A stretch of 37,997 nt of DNA from 40-80 sp964503665 (GTDB taxonomy: Bacteria > Bacteroidota > Bacteroidia > Flavobacteriales_D > Crocinitomicaceae). The notes under the pieces are model-generated. The model did no database searches and had not been told where the DNA came from. It saw nothing but the letters and a program-made list of their open reading frames with translations. Below, piece after piece: positions 17,217-26,336 of this stretch; the first letter of the stretch is position 1, and each line of letters begins with the position of its first letter. The position numbers and the translations under genes are program-made. The stretch lies in the NCBI GenBank assembly GCA_964503665.1, contig CAZDAR010000026.1, positions 1 through 37,997 on the forward strand, in the 5' to 3' direction.

Positions 17217-17257
17217 TATATTTTAATTTTCTTGAATTCTTTTCTGTAATAAGACTG

Positions 17258-17287
17258 CAAATTTAATCAAAGAATTTGAATTTCAAA
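17258..17287 (-). promoter_or_regulatory. Promoter of rpmE2
   Basis: On the minus strand TTTG (17284-17287), an 18-base spacer and TAAATTTG (17258-17265) match both consensus boxes exactly. The leader before the rpmE2 ATG is about 35 bases. Confidence 0.75.
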
Positions 17288-17363
17288 CAATCTGATGTTA
17301 AAATTATATGTAAAATTATTTTTATTCATTTCTAAAGTTATTAGCGAGTTCGATATCAGCGTG

Positions 17364-18155
17364 TTATTTTAATATTTCGAGCCATACCACAAGTAGCGCC
17401 AAGAAAAGAATAAAGTATCCAAATATTTTTTGCAGTGATTTATTACTTATTTTATTTTTGATAAGATTAGAGAATAAAACGCCACTTAATGCTATTCCAA
17501 CATAGGTCAGTAAAAACGACCAATCAATTTTTAAAGAAGTAAACAAATCTCCAATGAAGTTGGTGCTAGTTGTTATTGCTACTACAATAAGGGTTGTCGC
17601 TACGGCATTTTTCATTGGGATTTTAGCCAACAATACCATTGTGGGGACTAATAGAAAACCTCCACTAACACCGATAAATCCGGTAATAATTCCCACTAAT
17701 GCTGCTTGCATGAGAATCATTGAATAATTAAAGTTTGTCGGAAGGTGTTCTATTATGTTCTTAGAACTTCGAATGATAGACAAACTGATGGAGAGCGTAA
17801 TCAGTGCAAAAAATGACATGATGAGAGTCGATTTTTGAATAGCAATTGATTCGGATAATTGGATGATATCTGGAAGATTGGGCAACACGAATCTCCGTAT
17901 AGACAGAGAAACTATAAGTGCTGGGGCAGCAAAGTAAAGCGCTTGTTTGAATAATATGTTTCCTTTTCTTATGTTGTTGATAGAAGCTAACCATGAAGAT
18001 GTTCCGACTAAAAATAAAGAATAGGAGGTTGCTAAATAGGAGTCAACACGAAATAGATATACAAAAATTGGAATTGATAAAGTGGAGCCACCGCCGCCAA
18101 GCAGATTAATAATGACACCTACAAAAAAGGCAAAAATGTATCCAATAATTTCCAA
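17364..18155 (-). CDS. TauE/SafE (TSUP) family membrane permease
   Basis: A 263-residue polytopic membrane protein with about eight hydrophobic helices. It has the TSUP glycine motifs twice: FFVGVIINLLGGGGSTLSIP near the N-terminus and GIITGFIGVSGGFLLVPTMV in the second half, typical of the internal duplication of this family. TSUP members carry small sulfur- or carbon-containing anions such as sulfite, sulfoacetate or taurine; the substrate here cannot be read from sequence. The start is TTG (18153-18155) because an in-frame stop lies shortly upstream and no ATG fits. It follows ffh by 40 bases and may be read through from it. Confidence 0.85.
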   Translation of the reverse strand: MEIIGYIFAFFVGVIINLLGGGGSTLSIPIFVYLFRVDSYLATSYSLFLVGTSSWLASINNIRKGNILFKQALYFAAPALIVSLSIRRFVLPNLPDIIQLSESIAIQKSTLIMSFFALITLSISLSIIRSSKNIIEHLPTNFNYSMILMQAALVGIITGFIGVSGGFLLVPTMVLLAKIPMKNAVATTLIVVAITTSTNFIGDLFTSLKIDWSFLLTYVGIALSGVLFSNLIKNKISNKSLQKIFGYFILFLALLVVWLEILK

Positions 18156-18195
18156 GATGCGCCGTAGCTAAGATGGTTTTTAAAAATGCATATTT

Positions 18196-19545
18196 TTACA
18201 TCCCTGGCATTCTACCTCCCATGTTTTTCATCTGCTTCATCATCCCCATCATATTTTTGGGATTGCTCATCATCTTCATCATCTTACGTGTTCCGTCAAA
18301 TTGCTTCAATAGCTTGTTTACCTCTTGAATAGAGGTACCACTACCGGTAGCAATACGGGTTTTTCTAGAACCATTTATAACGCCAGGATTAGAACGTTCT
18401 TCTGGTGTCATTGAATATATGATTGCTTCGATGTGTTTAAATGCATCGTCTTGGATGTCCACATCCTTCATGGCTTTTCCCATTCCTGGTAACATTCCCA
18501 TTAAGTCCTTCATATTTCCCATTTTCTTAATCTGATGTAGTTGATTAAGGAAATCATTGAAATCGAATTGATTTTTTTGAATTTTACGCTGTAAACGGCG
18601 TGCTTCTTCTTCGTCAAATTGTTCTTGAGCACGTTCCACTAATGAAACGACGTCACCCATTCCCAAAATACGATCCGCCATACGGCTAGGGTAGAAGACG
18701 TCAATAGCATCCATTTTTTCTCCTGTCCCGACGAATTTAATAGGCTTATTGACAATCTCCTTAATAGAGAGTGCAGCTCCACCTCGTGTATCACCGTCTA
18801 ATTTAGTAAGAACTACTCCGTCAAAGTCCAAACGGTCATTGAAGACCTTTGCTGTATTTACGGCATCTTGACCCGTCATGGAATCCACGACAAAAAGTGT
18901 TTCAGTTGGGTTGATGGCTTTCTTAACTTCTTCAATTTCGTTCATCATTTGCTCGTCTACCGCTAAACGTCCTGCGGTATCGATGATGACTACATTAAAA
19001 GATTTGCTTTTCGCATGTTGAATCGCCGCCTTTGCAATTTCAACTGGATTTTTTTCTTCTTTATTGGAATAAACTTCAATTCCTAATTGTTCTCCTAAAA
19101 CATGCAATTGTTCAATAGCTGCTGGACGATAAACGTCACAAGCAACTAATAATGGATTCTTTCCTTTCTTTGTTTTAAGGTAGTTTGCCAACTTTCCTGA
19201 GAAGGTTGTTTTACCAGAACCTTGTAATCCTGAAAGTAAAATAATACCTGGGTTTCCTTGAAAATTAATCGGAGTTTCATTACTCCCCATTAATTCCACC
19301 AACTGCTCATGGCATATTTTTACCATCAACTGTCCAGGAGAAACGGCTTTTAAAACATCTCTACCTAGCGCAATTTCCTTTACTCTAGTTGTAAATTCTT
19401 TCGCTGTTTTAAAGTTGACATCGGCATCTAACAACGCACGACGCACTTCTTTCAAAGTCTCCGCTACGTTTATTTCAGTAATTTGTCCTTGTCCTTTTAA
19501 AACTTTAAACGCTCTTTCAAACTTGTCGGTAAGATTTTCAAACAT
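18196..19545 (-). CDS. ffh: Signal recognition particle protein Ffh
   Basis: A 449-residue SRP54 GTPase that binds signal sequences of nascent membrane proteins together with 4.5S RNA. The N-domain (1-90) is followed by the GTPase domain with GLQGSGKT (106-113), the DTAGR box and TKLDGD, then the methionine-rich M-domain at the C-terminus (MMKMMSNPKNMMGMMKQMKN), which holds the signal-peptide groove. The length is normal. A -7 box TATTTTTG is 20 bases upstream of the ATG. No SRP RNA gene is seen in this window. Confidence 0.97.
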   Translation of the reverse strand: MFENLTDKFERAFKVLKGQGQITEINVAETLKEVRRALLDADVNFKTAKEFTTRVKEIALGRDVLKAVSPGQLMVKICHEQLVELMGSNETPINFQGNPGIILLSGLQGSGKTTFSGKLANYLKTKKGKNPLLVACDVYRPAAIEQLHVLGEQLGIEVYSNKEEKNPVEIAKAAIQHAKSKSFNVVIIDTAGRLAVDEQMMNEIEEVKKAINPTETLFVVDSMTGQDAVNTAKVFNDRLDFDGVVLTKLDGDTRGGAALSIKEIVNKPIKFVGTGEKMDAIDVFYPSRMADRILGMGDVVSLVERAQEQFDEEEARRLQRKIQKNQFDFNDFLNQLHQIKKMGNMKDLMGMLPGMGKAMKDVDIQDDAFKHIEAIIYSMTPEERSNPGVINGSRKTRIATGSGTSIQEVNKLLKQFDGTRKMMKMMSNPKNMMGMMKQMKNMGGRMPGM

Positions 19546-19565
19546 GATTTTAGTAATTTGAGTTG

Positions 19566-19573
19566 CAAAAATA
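19566..19573 (-). promoter_or_regulatory. -7 promoter box for ffh
   Basis: The minus strand reads TATTTTTG, an exact TAnnTTTG match, 20 bases before the ffh ATG. A TTTC lies 20 bases further upstream and may serve as the -33 element. Confidence 0.5.
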
Positions 19574-19744
19574 AGAATAAAAAATTGATGTACGAAACCT
19601 ATCTTTTAGGAGTGTATTATTTCTTTCTAACAAGCTATTAACTCTTTTAGAAGTTAACACTATATTCATTTATAGTAAGGGTTTATTGAATCGCCAAAAA
19701 TAGATTGTAATTAAAATTGATTTCTCATCTTATTACCACATCCC

Positions 19745-20455
19745 AAATTTGCGTAAAGCACGTTCATTGCAAGGATATTGTTTAAGGGTAATCACTAACC
19801 TTTTAGCTTGTCTTTACTTGGCATGTACCAGTCTGTAAATCCACCATCCGAATAGTGATTGTATTAATAAGCTCCTGTTAAATAATCTACACATTCATTT
19901 AAAATAGCCAATGTATTTTGATCACCAGTTCCAATACTTGTTTCTGTCGCCCCGATAACATCGGATTCTGAACAACTCCAATTAGTATCGCTTGTTTGGT
20001 CAAAGGTGGCGCAAATTGATCCTCTCGAATTGTTAGTAGGATCGATCCAAAAAACAACTCCAAAGTCTTTATATTCACCAATTACCGCAGGTTGTTCAAA
20101 AACATCTATTAATGTGATGGTAACGTTTGCTATAGCATCGTATTTCCGTTTGTAATCAATACTTCGACTGTAATCAATGGGTTGGTTTCATAATTGAATT
20201 TTGTTTTTGACAGGAAGTTCTTCAGTTAATTGATCTACTATTAAAACACCCTTTACGCTTTCAGAGAGCAAAGCAAAAGTTAGATAACTTCGATGGCTTG
20301 ACGCTTCAATTTTCCCTAATATCAATCCTTTTTTGGGTTTTCGGACAAACTCATTTCAAAGTTTCTACATTAACAGCATTGTGTTTTTTACAGGATATTG
20401 TAAGGGTTAGCGTACTAATTATAAGTACAAGTAGCAATAATTTAGATGTTGACCA
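19745..20455 (-). pseudogene. Decayed lipoprotein with cadherin-like repeat and DUF1566-type domain
   Basis: Reading the minus strand across frames recovers one broken protein. It begins with a lipoprotein signal LLLLVLIISTLTLTISCKK (Cys codon at 20390-20392). A cadherin-like repeat follows, split over two frames: KGLILGKIEASSHRSYLTFA, then GVLIVDQLTEELPVKN, then NYETNPLITVEVLI and ANVTITLIDVFE. Next comes a DUF1566-like segment: FGVVFWIDPTNNSRGSICA, FDQTSDTNWSC, GATETSIGTGDQNT and, after a stop at 19864-19866, SDGGFTDWYMPSKDKLK. Order and spacing match secreted Bacteroidota proteins of this type. There is no usable start, at least two frameshifts and at least two stops. It lies between the DUF1456 gene and ffh, all on the minus strand. 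Limits are approximate. Confidence 0.7.
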
Positions 20456-20470
20456 ACTTTCCTTTAATTT

Positions 20471-20938
20471 TTATTCTTCTATTTTCCTGTATTTCGTTTG
20501 CAAAGCACTCATGAAATTCCGTAGGTACTGATCCATAAAAGGGCGATAAGAACTATGTCCTTCATTACGAAAGAAAGCACTCAGCTCATGTTTGCTTAGC
20601 TTTTTATTGATCGAAGCGAACATTTCTAAGATATCATCTGATTTCAAATCTAGTGCAATTTTAAGTTTCCGAAGAATCGCATTATTAGTTAAAGGATCTT
20701 CTGGTTCAGGTGGAGGACCTTCTCTTTTTCCTCGTTTTTGAATGATGAATCCGTTGAGGAAAGTAGCCAATTCTTTATCTGTCATCTCGACTAATTCTTC
20801 ATCGTCTTCTTTCTTTAACCAGTCACATACTTCTGTTCTTTCTACATCGCAATCAGCTAATTTAAAAAGGTCAATCATATCTTGATCACTGTAATCAAAT
20901 ATGTATCGAATTCGTCTTAAAACATCATTATTGTTCAT
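20471..20938 (-). CDS. DUF1456 (YehS-like) protein
   Basis: A 155-residue soluble protein made of two related helical repeats: NNNDVLRRIRYIFDYSDQDM (residues 2-21) and LTNNAILRKLKIALDLKSDD (83-102), each followed by an 'ELxxFxxxxxxxxYRxxxDxxLxxFL'-like segment. The duplication and the N-N-x-x-L-R-x-[IL] start identify DUF1456, whose E. coli member is YehS; no biochemical function is known. A proline-rich linker GPPPEPEDP joins the halves. It is intact although the neighbouring downstream gene is decayed. Confidence 0.85.
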   Translation of the reverse strand: MNNNDVLRRIRYIFDYSDQDMIDLFKLADCDVERTEVCDWLKKEDDEELVEMTDKELATFLNGFIIQKRGKREGPPPEPEDPLTNNAILRKLKIALDLKSDDILEMFASINKKLSKHELSAFFRNEGHSSYRPFMDQYLRNFMSALQTKYRKIEE

Positions 20939-21107
20939 GTGTTGTACTTATAATTTTTAAACTCAAAAAGAATAATTGGAGATTATATGTTCAAATATCG
21001 TAATATTTTTTCGCTATGAAGCAAACGAGGTTATACATAGAACATAGTTGTTGTTTATTAGCAATAAAATAATTGACGCTTTATTGATGGTTATATTTTT
21101 GTGTGTA

Positions 21108-21698
21108 CTAGCTTTCTGCTCGCATTTTGCAAATTTTAGCGACCTCATGTAGGTTTCCGACGTGTAATAAGCTTTTAATATTTTTTATTCTTAAGCTGTT
21201 ATGAATAAAGCTATTTGTATTTGTATCGATTCTTACGGTGTCTCCTTTTCGCAATTCCAATGAAATACTATTTTTTTCAATATCCACATCTGAGTTTCCT
21301 GTCAATTCATCCCAGCTAATAGATTGAACTTCATTATCTAAATAATGGATAATTCTTTGGTTAGTTCCAATAAAATATCCACTATTACTTTTAAAAATAA
21401 TAGTCACAATCCACCTAATAAATAGAATGAGCAGACCATTGACTATAATTAAAATTGCTAAGAACATTAGAGTTGTTGTAATGCTCATGTCTGGATTCAT
21501 AGCCATGAGATCTCCGGTAATTAGATTTTTCACAAACCAGAAGGTTGGAATTAGAATACCTGCATATAATAGTGATGTAATAATACCTAATACATAAAGG
21601 TTGGATTTATTATTTTCATCTTTTAGAATGATACCAAATTCAATACTTTCAGCACCAATGTAGTCTTCTAACTCTTTTGGTAATTTTTTCACTTCCAT
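21108..21698 (-). CDS. Small two-helix membrane protein with PH-like C-domain (paralogue 2)
   Basis: A 196-residue protein with two hydrophobic segments (about residues 35-58 and 74-98) and a C-terminal soluble domain. That domain begins SGYFIGTNQRIIHYL and continues with QSISWDEL and an amphipathic strand SISLELRKGD; a sequence like this is compatible with a bacterial PH-like fold (a 'YxxTxxRii' strand followed by a 'sidWdei' strand). It is clearly related to the upstream gene, whose equivalents are GGYYVGTEKALFHFT and KSFSWNQF. Its ATG directly abuts the upstream stop (TAAATG), so the two are translationally coupled. Function unknown; the domain assignment is an inference. Confidence 0.6.
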   Translation of the reverse strand: MEVKKLPKELEDYIGAESIEFGIILKDENNKSNLYVLGIITSLLYAGILIPTFWFVKNLITGDLMAMNPDMSITTTLMFLAILIIVNGLLILFIRWIVTIIFKSNSGYFIGTNQRIIHYLDNEVQSISWDELTGNSDVDIEKNSISLELRKGDTVRIDTNTNSFIHNSLRIKNIKSLLHVGNLHEVAKICKMRAES

Positions 21699-22292
21699 TT
21701 ATATCTGTGTTGGGTTGTTTTCTTTAATTCGTTGTCGACAGATTTTTTCCACCTCCACTAAATTTTCTTCCACTGGAATGATTATATTTCTAGTGGTATA
21801 GTCTTGACTATCATTTTTCAGGCTACGAGCTTTTAAATAAATATCCTTGCTTTTAATATCTACCATTATTTCTGTAAATTGATTCCAGCTAAAACTTTTA
21901 GCTTTATCATTTGTAAAATGAAATAGGGCCTTTTCGGTACCCACATAATAACCTCCACTTTTGAAAAGTTTGAGAAATGCCCAAGTAACAAATACAGAGC
22001 CAATAACTAAAAACACAGATGAAACGGAAAGTGGTATTATCAAGGGTTCTATGTTATTCCAATTCCCTATCTCAATTGAATTCTTTGATGAAATTTCCAC
22101 ATTTCTCCCATTAAATAAAGGGATAATTATTGAAAGCACTAATCCAAAAGGAAACGCAAAAAATATGAATGCAACAATATAAAATATATAAAACTTCTTA
22201 AATGGAAATTTGCTTTTGAAAGAAATGATAAAATCAATCTTTTCATATCCAATTATATGCCTAAACATTTCTGGCATTTCAACAAAATTCAT
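21699..22292 (-). CDS. Small two-helix membrane protein with PH-like C-domain (paralogue 1)
   Basis: I use ATG 22290-22292 (197 residues; MNFVEMPEM); a TTG three codons upstream is possible but less likely. The protein has a short cytoplasmic start with an HIIGYEKIDF strand, two hydrophobic segments (about 31-60 and 87-107) and a PH-like C-terminal domain starting GGYYVGTEKALFHFTNDKAK. The order of elements matches its neighbour, so the pair arose by tandem duplication. A -7-like box TAAAATTG (22299-22306) ends six bases before the ATG. I do not recognise a named family beyond the PH-like resemblance. Confidence 0.6.
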   Translation of the reverse strand: MNFVEMPEMFRHIIGYEKIDFIISFKSKFPFKKFYIFYIVAFIFFAFPFGLVLSIIIPLFNGRNVEISSKNSIEIGNWNNIEPLIIPLSVSSVFLVIGSVFVTWAFLKLFKSGGYYVGTEKALFHFTNDKAKSFSWNQFTEIMVDIKSKDIYLKARSLKNDSQDYTTRNIIIPVEENLVEVEKICRQRIKENNPTQI

Positions 22293-22606
22293 AGCTCTCA
22301 ATTTTATAGTATACGACCTATTTATCTCTCTTAATCTATTGTGCTCAATGTGACAATAGGTTATCTGAACGTTACATAATAGAAATATTTTTGTTAAAAA
22401 TAGATAAAAAGTAATAGTATTTTAAAGATACTAAATAAAACAGATGTGTTTTGTTGAAACAGTATTTTATCTACTTAATAACCATAGAAATAACGGCGCC
22501 TTATTTCAATTAGAGTTTCAAAATGACTTTATTTGGTTTTCATCCATTAACACTTATCTTTCTATTTTTTTTGTAATTTGGTCGTCTTATCTTAAAATCA
22601 ATTTTT
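22293..22606. other. Divergent intergenic region, no gene supported
   Basis: This 314-base region lies between the divergent membrane-protein pair and the DUF4139 gene. It is strongly AT-rich. Apart from the -7-like box at 22299-22306 I see no RNA or repeat, and the short open frames have no protein-like composition. Confidence 0.5.
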
Positions 22607-24235
22607 ATGAAGTTTCTATTAATTATTATAAGCGCTTTAAGTGTGACTGTATCATTCGCTCAAAAACCTAAATTTGCTACTGCTAAGGTGAATGAAGTGA
22701 CCTTATATTTAAACGGCGCTGAATTGAATCACTCGCTGAATGTTTCATTACAAAAAGGAACGAACGAAATTGTGGTGAAGAATATCGCTAATCAGTTAGA
22801 TGAGAATTCAATTCGCATTAAATCCAATATGGCAGTAACTATTATGTCTGCTTCTTTCACGAATTTATACTACAAAGAGTATGAAATTGATCCGAATTCT
22901 GTTGCTTTGAAAAAAGTGCAAGACAGTATTCGATTGACGACGAAAGAAATAGCCGTAGTTCGAAACACCATTGATATGGAGCGTCAAACGATACAGTTGT
23001 TGGACAAAAATCAATCGGTTGGTGGCGAAAACACAGGGATCTCTGTTATTGAATTGACGAAATTAGTGGATTATTACCGTCAAAAGCGATTAACGTCTTC
23101 CAATACTATCAATACCTTGCAAGAGAAAGAGCAGCAGTTAAATAAGACATTGACTCGATTACAAAATCAGTTGACATTTGTAGAAGGAAACGAAGAGAAA
23201 ATTTCCAATGGAAAAATTGTTATTCAAGTAATGAGTGATGTTGCACAAATGGCTCAATTCGAATTGTCGTATCTAACTAATTTAGCTTCTTGGTCGCCTT
23301 TTTACGAAATTGAAACAGCGAGTATCGAAACACCTCTTCATTTAACGACAAAGGGAAATGTAATACAGACAACAGGTATTGATTGGAAACAAGTGAAGTT
23401 GTCGCTTTCAAGTACACAACCGAATCCAAATAATAGCATTCCTTACTTTTCACAATGGGTATTGAATTTAACACAGCCTTATGTGAATAAGGAGATGAGG
23501 TCAAATAGACCATCGCCAGCACCAGCAATGAATAAGAGTGTAAGTTCTGGATATAATAATGTGGATATGGATAAAAAAGAAATGGAATCTCGTTCTTCTG
23601 CTGAATATGTAAGTGTTTCTGAGCAGAATTTAAGTATCAGTTTTGAAGTGGCTATCCCGTATGATATTTATTCCAATGGTAAACCACATGCCGTAGCACT
23701 TTCGGAGCAAGATATTCCCGCAACATATAATTATTACGCGGCTCCCAAGCTGAACAAAGATGCACTCTTAATCGCTTCTATCAATGATTATTCGCAGTAT
23801 AATTTATTAGCGGGTGAAGCGAATGTTATGTTCGAAGGTGTATATGTTGGTAAAACCTACTTGGATCCTTCTAGTACGAAGGACACCTTGATGATTGCTT
23901 TAGGTGTCGATAAAAATGTCGTTATCAAACGAGAGAAAATTACCGAAAAATCAGGAAATAAAGTAATGTCTGGCAATAAAGAATCTGCTTATACATTTGA
24001 TATTACGGTCAAGAACAATAAGAAGACAGCGATTAAATTGGTGTTGAAAGATCAGTTTCCACTATCTAAAGACAAAGAAGTTGTTGTGGAGTTGACAAGT
24101 ACAGATGGAGCTGTAATTAACAATGAAGTTGGAACCTTAACCTGGGATTTACAAATCAAACCACAAGAGTCTAAAAAGGTGCGTGTAGGCTATAAAGTAA
24201 AGTACCCGAAAGACAAGGTTATTTATAATTTGTAG
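22607..24235 (+). CDS. DUF4139-domain protein (MuiA 'mucoidy inhibitor' family)
   Basis: A 542-residue exported protein with signal peptide (1-18, ending SVTVSFAQ). The N-terminal DUF4140-type domain shows the typical VNEVTLYLNGAELNHSLNV and EIVVKNIANQLDENSIRI. A coiled-coil segment (about 100-200, rich in Gln and Leu) follows, then the C-terminal DUF4139 beta region with LSYLTNLASWSPFYEIET (a variant of the usual Y.....W.P.Y) and AYTFDITVKNNKKTAIKLVL. Family members are annotated as mucoidy inhibitor A but their activity is not known. It is a single gene, convergent with the decayed glycosyltransferase. Confidence 0.85.
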   Translation: MKFLLIIISALSVTVSFAQKPKFATAKVNEVTLYLNGAELNHSLNVSLQKGTNEIVVKNIANQLDENSIRIKSNMAVTIMSASFTNLYYKEYEIDPNSVALKKVQDSIRLTTKEIAVVRNTIDMERQTIQLLDKNQSVGGENTGISVIELTKLVDYYRQKRLTSSNTINTLQEKEQQLNKTLTRLQNQLTFVEGNEEKISNGKIVIQVMSDVAQMAQFELSYLTNLASWSPFYEIETASIETPLHLTTKGNVIQTTGIDWKQVKLSLSSTQPNPNNSIPYFSQWVLNLTQPYVNKEMRSNRPSPAPAMNKSVSSGYNNVDMDKKEMESRSSAEYVSVSEQNLSISFEVAIPYDIYSNGKPHAVALSEQDIPATYNYYAAPKLNKDALLIASINDYSQYNLLAGEANVMFEGVYVGKTYLDPSSTKDTLMIALGVDKNVVIKREKITEKSGNKVMSGNKESAYTFDITVKNNKKTAIKLVLKDQFPLSKDKEVVVELTSTDGAVINNEVGTLTWDLQIKPQESKKVRVGYKVKYPKDKVIYNL

Positions 24236-24320
24236 ACATTTATTACTTTCTCCTAGAGAAAAAGTAATAGAAAAATAAAGAATTGATATTTCAATGGATG
24301 AGTGAGAAAGAAATAGAGCA

Positions 24321-25131
24321 TCAAAATATAAATGGAATGGCTAACAAAATTTTAGTCCATTGTATAACATAAATAAAACGATTCATCATCAAGTTTTTTC
24401 TTAAATGACTTCTTCCTCTTCGTGTAAACATTTTATGTAAATTTTTAAACGTAAAAGGAATGTTTGTTTAGACATTTTCGTTTTTCTGAAAAACAACATT
24501 GTAGCCTTCTTTTAGAATCATATTCGTCATCGCTATGTCCTCTCCAATTGTAGCAGTTTTTTCCACAAATCGTTGATTTATCCAACGTACAAACACATGA
24601 GGCACTATACCTTTTCTATAAGCAGACAAAGCAACTGGTGTACATAATACCAAACCTAATGAACTTTGTGCAGAACGAATAAATTCAAAACTAAAAACGA
24701 ATCTTACACTCAACATCTTAGGAATAATCCCTCTTTTTTTATTCAACACTTTCACATTACCCACAACACCACCACGTTTGGGGTCGTTTACAAAAGGACT
24801 AACTAAATTGTGGAGCGTATCCGTTTCAATAATGGAGTCGCTATCAATTGTCACAAATTCTTCGCCATTACCTACCGTAAACCCTTTATATAATGCCTGC
24901 CTCTTTCCTCTATTTTCAGATTGTTTAACAACCGTAATTGTCTCACCAAAATCATTTTTAGAACGTTGAATCCAATACCAAGTGTCATCTTTACTACCAT
25001 CATCAATGACCCAAATTTCCATTTTTTTCCTTAGGATAATTACTTTGGATGATACTTTGTATAGTGAAATAAACTAATTCCCCCTCATTATAAGCCAGAA
25101 CAATATTCCGAGAAATTTTTAGTTTGTGTTT
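24321..25131 (-). pseudogene. Decayed family 2 glycosyltransferase
   Basis: The minus strand encodes a membrane-type GT2 enzyme with at least two lesions. The N-terminal part KISRNIVLAYNEGELVYFTI and QSNYPKEK is in one frame; after a run of seven A (plus-strand T 25022-25028) the frame shifts to MEIWVIDDGSKDDTW. Deleting one A would join them. Then come GKRQALYKGF, the metal-binding TIDSDS and IGEDIAMTNMIL. A TAA at 24468-24470 follows VVFQKNENV, yet the same frame continues with TNIPFTFKNLHKMFTRRGRS and a hydrophobic helix up to TGA 24321-24323. This equals the acceptor-side region after the GED motif in hyaluronan-synthase-like enzymes. The extreme N-terminus is also missing. Confidence 0.75.
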
Positions 25132-25248
25132 TTACTTCCATGTTAGTTCATTTTATGACTACAGCACAGTAAGACAAAAATAAGTCTGATTTTTAACTTT
25201 TCGATTCGATGTTTATCGAAGTGTTTGTAGATAAATATCTACAACGTA

Positions 25249-26081
25249 TTATTTATGGTAGATTTTCATAACCTTTATTAAATCGATCAATGAATCAATT
25301 TTTATTTTTTTAAAAATTCTCTTCTTAAAGGTCCTTATCGTATACTGTTTTAAATTCAATTCATTTGCTATTTCTAAATTTCCTAGACCTTGTACCAAGT
25401 TTTGGCGATTTGCAATTCTCTTTCTGACAACTAATAAATTGGATTGGAGAAATGAGCACTATACTGTGTAATCTCTAATAATTTGCGTGTTAAAACAAGA
25501 TAATGTTCGCCTTTTTCAACCATATTAGTGATGGCTGATCGAATAACGTGTTCTTCACTCAATTTACTTAGAAAATCATTTGCGCCAGCTTCAATAAATT
25601 TCAATGAATAATGTTCTTCTTTAAATGAGGTAAAGATTAAAACTTTAATATCGGGTTGTATTTTTTTAATCTCTGGAATGATGGATAAACTATTACCATC
25701 AGGAAATTGAGGTGAATTCGTATAAGTTGAATCTATTAGTTTCCCTAAATCTTCCAATTCTCCGTGTTTTATTTTAATGGAATCCACATCATTATCCATC
25801 ATCATTGAGTTCACGTAAATCTTGGCGCTCTCCATTTTACTCACCACAGTTATCAACGAATTGAAATAAAGCTCCAGACTTGCTTTATTCGGTTTGTCGA
25901 TATACGATTGTAGATAACTATATGCTACAAAAAGCTCTTTTTTTGACTCGTCTGTAAATGTTTTTACCTTTTTTGCATTTTCCAATTGCCTTTCAATCTC
26001 TTTCAACTTTCCTTCATTGAAAAACTCGTTGTAAAAGAAAATTAGAATAAAGATTTTAATAAGTAAGATACTTATAATCAA
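25249..26081 (-). pseudogene. Chimeric remnant: sensor-kinase N-terminus joined to response-regulator C-terminus (NarL/LuxR type)
   Basis: The N-terminal 125 or so residues have a membrane helix (ILLIKIFILIFFY) and a helical region (LFVAYSYLQSYIDKPNKASL) like the sensor part of a Bacteroidota histidine kinase. At about residue 126 this changes to PDGNSLSIIPEIKKIQPDI, then IKVLIFTSFKEEHYSLKFIE and AGANDFLSKLS, the second half of a receiver domain directly after the phospho-Asp site. A TAG (25431-25433) is followed in frame by LSERELQIAK. After a frameshift the LuxR helix-turn-helix continues with LVQGLGNLEIANELNLKQ and KKIKIDSLIDLIKVM, ending at TAA 25249-25251. Kinase core and phospho-Asp are absent. 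No ATG fits; a TTG at 26079-26081 is the only start. Confidence 0.7.
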
Positions 26082-26336
26082 GGCATAATGAACGTGTTTT
26101 CTATGTCGAATTCCAATAATTATAAATTACATACAAAACGAACTCAAAATTCAGTGTTTTAGTATTACTTCACTACAAATAATGAGCACATACTAAATTT
26201 TGACTATCAAAAGCTTGAATTTACGCTTTCTGCAAATAAAATTGACTATACCATTTCCACCTACAAAAGTTAAGATATCTAAAATTAATACTAAATATTT
26301 ATATCATCCTTTATTATCCGTTCTTTTTTAGAAAAC

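Noticed and set aside
19899..20081. 60-codon minus-strand open frame
   Set aside because: It is out of frame with the recognisable DUF1566-like segment of the pseudogene in the same place and has no similarity itself.
22444..22671. Plus-strand open frame before the DUF4139 gene
   Set aside because: It overlaps the DUF4139 signal peptide in another frame, has no start signal and no recognisable similarity.
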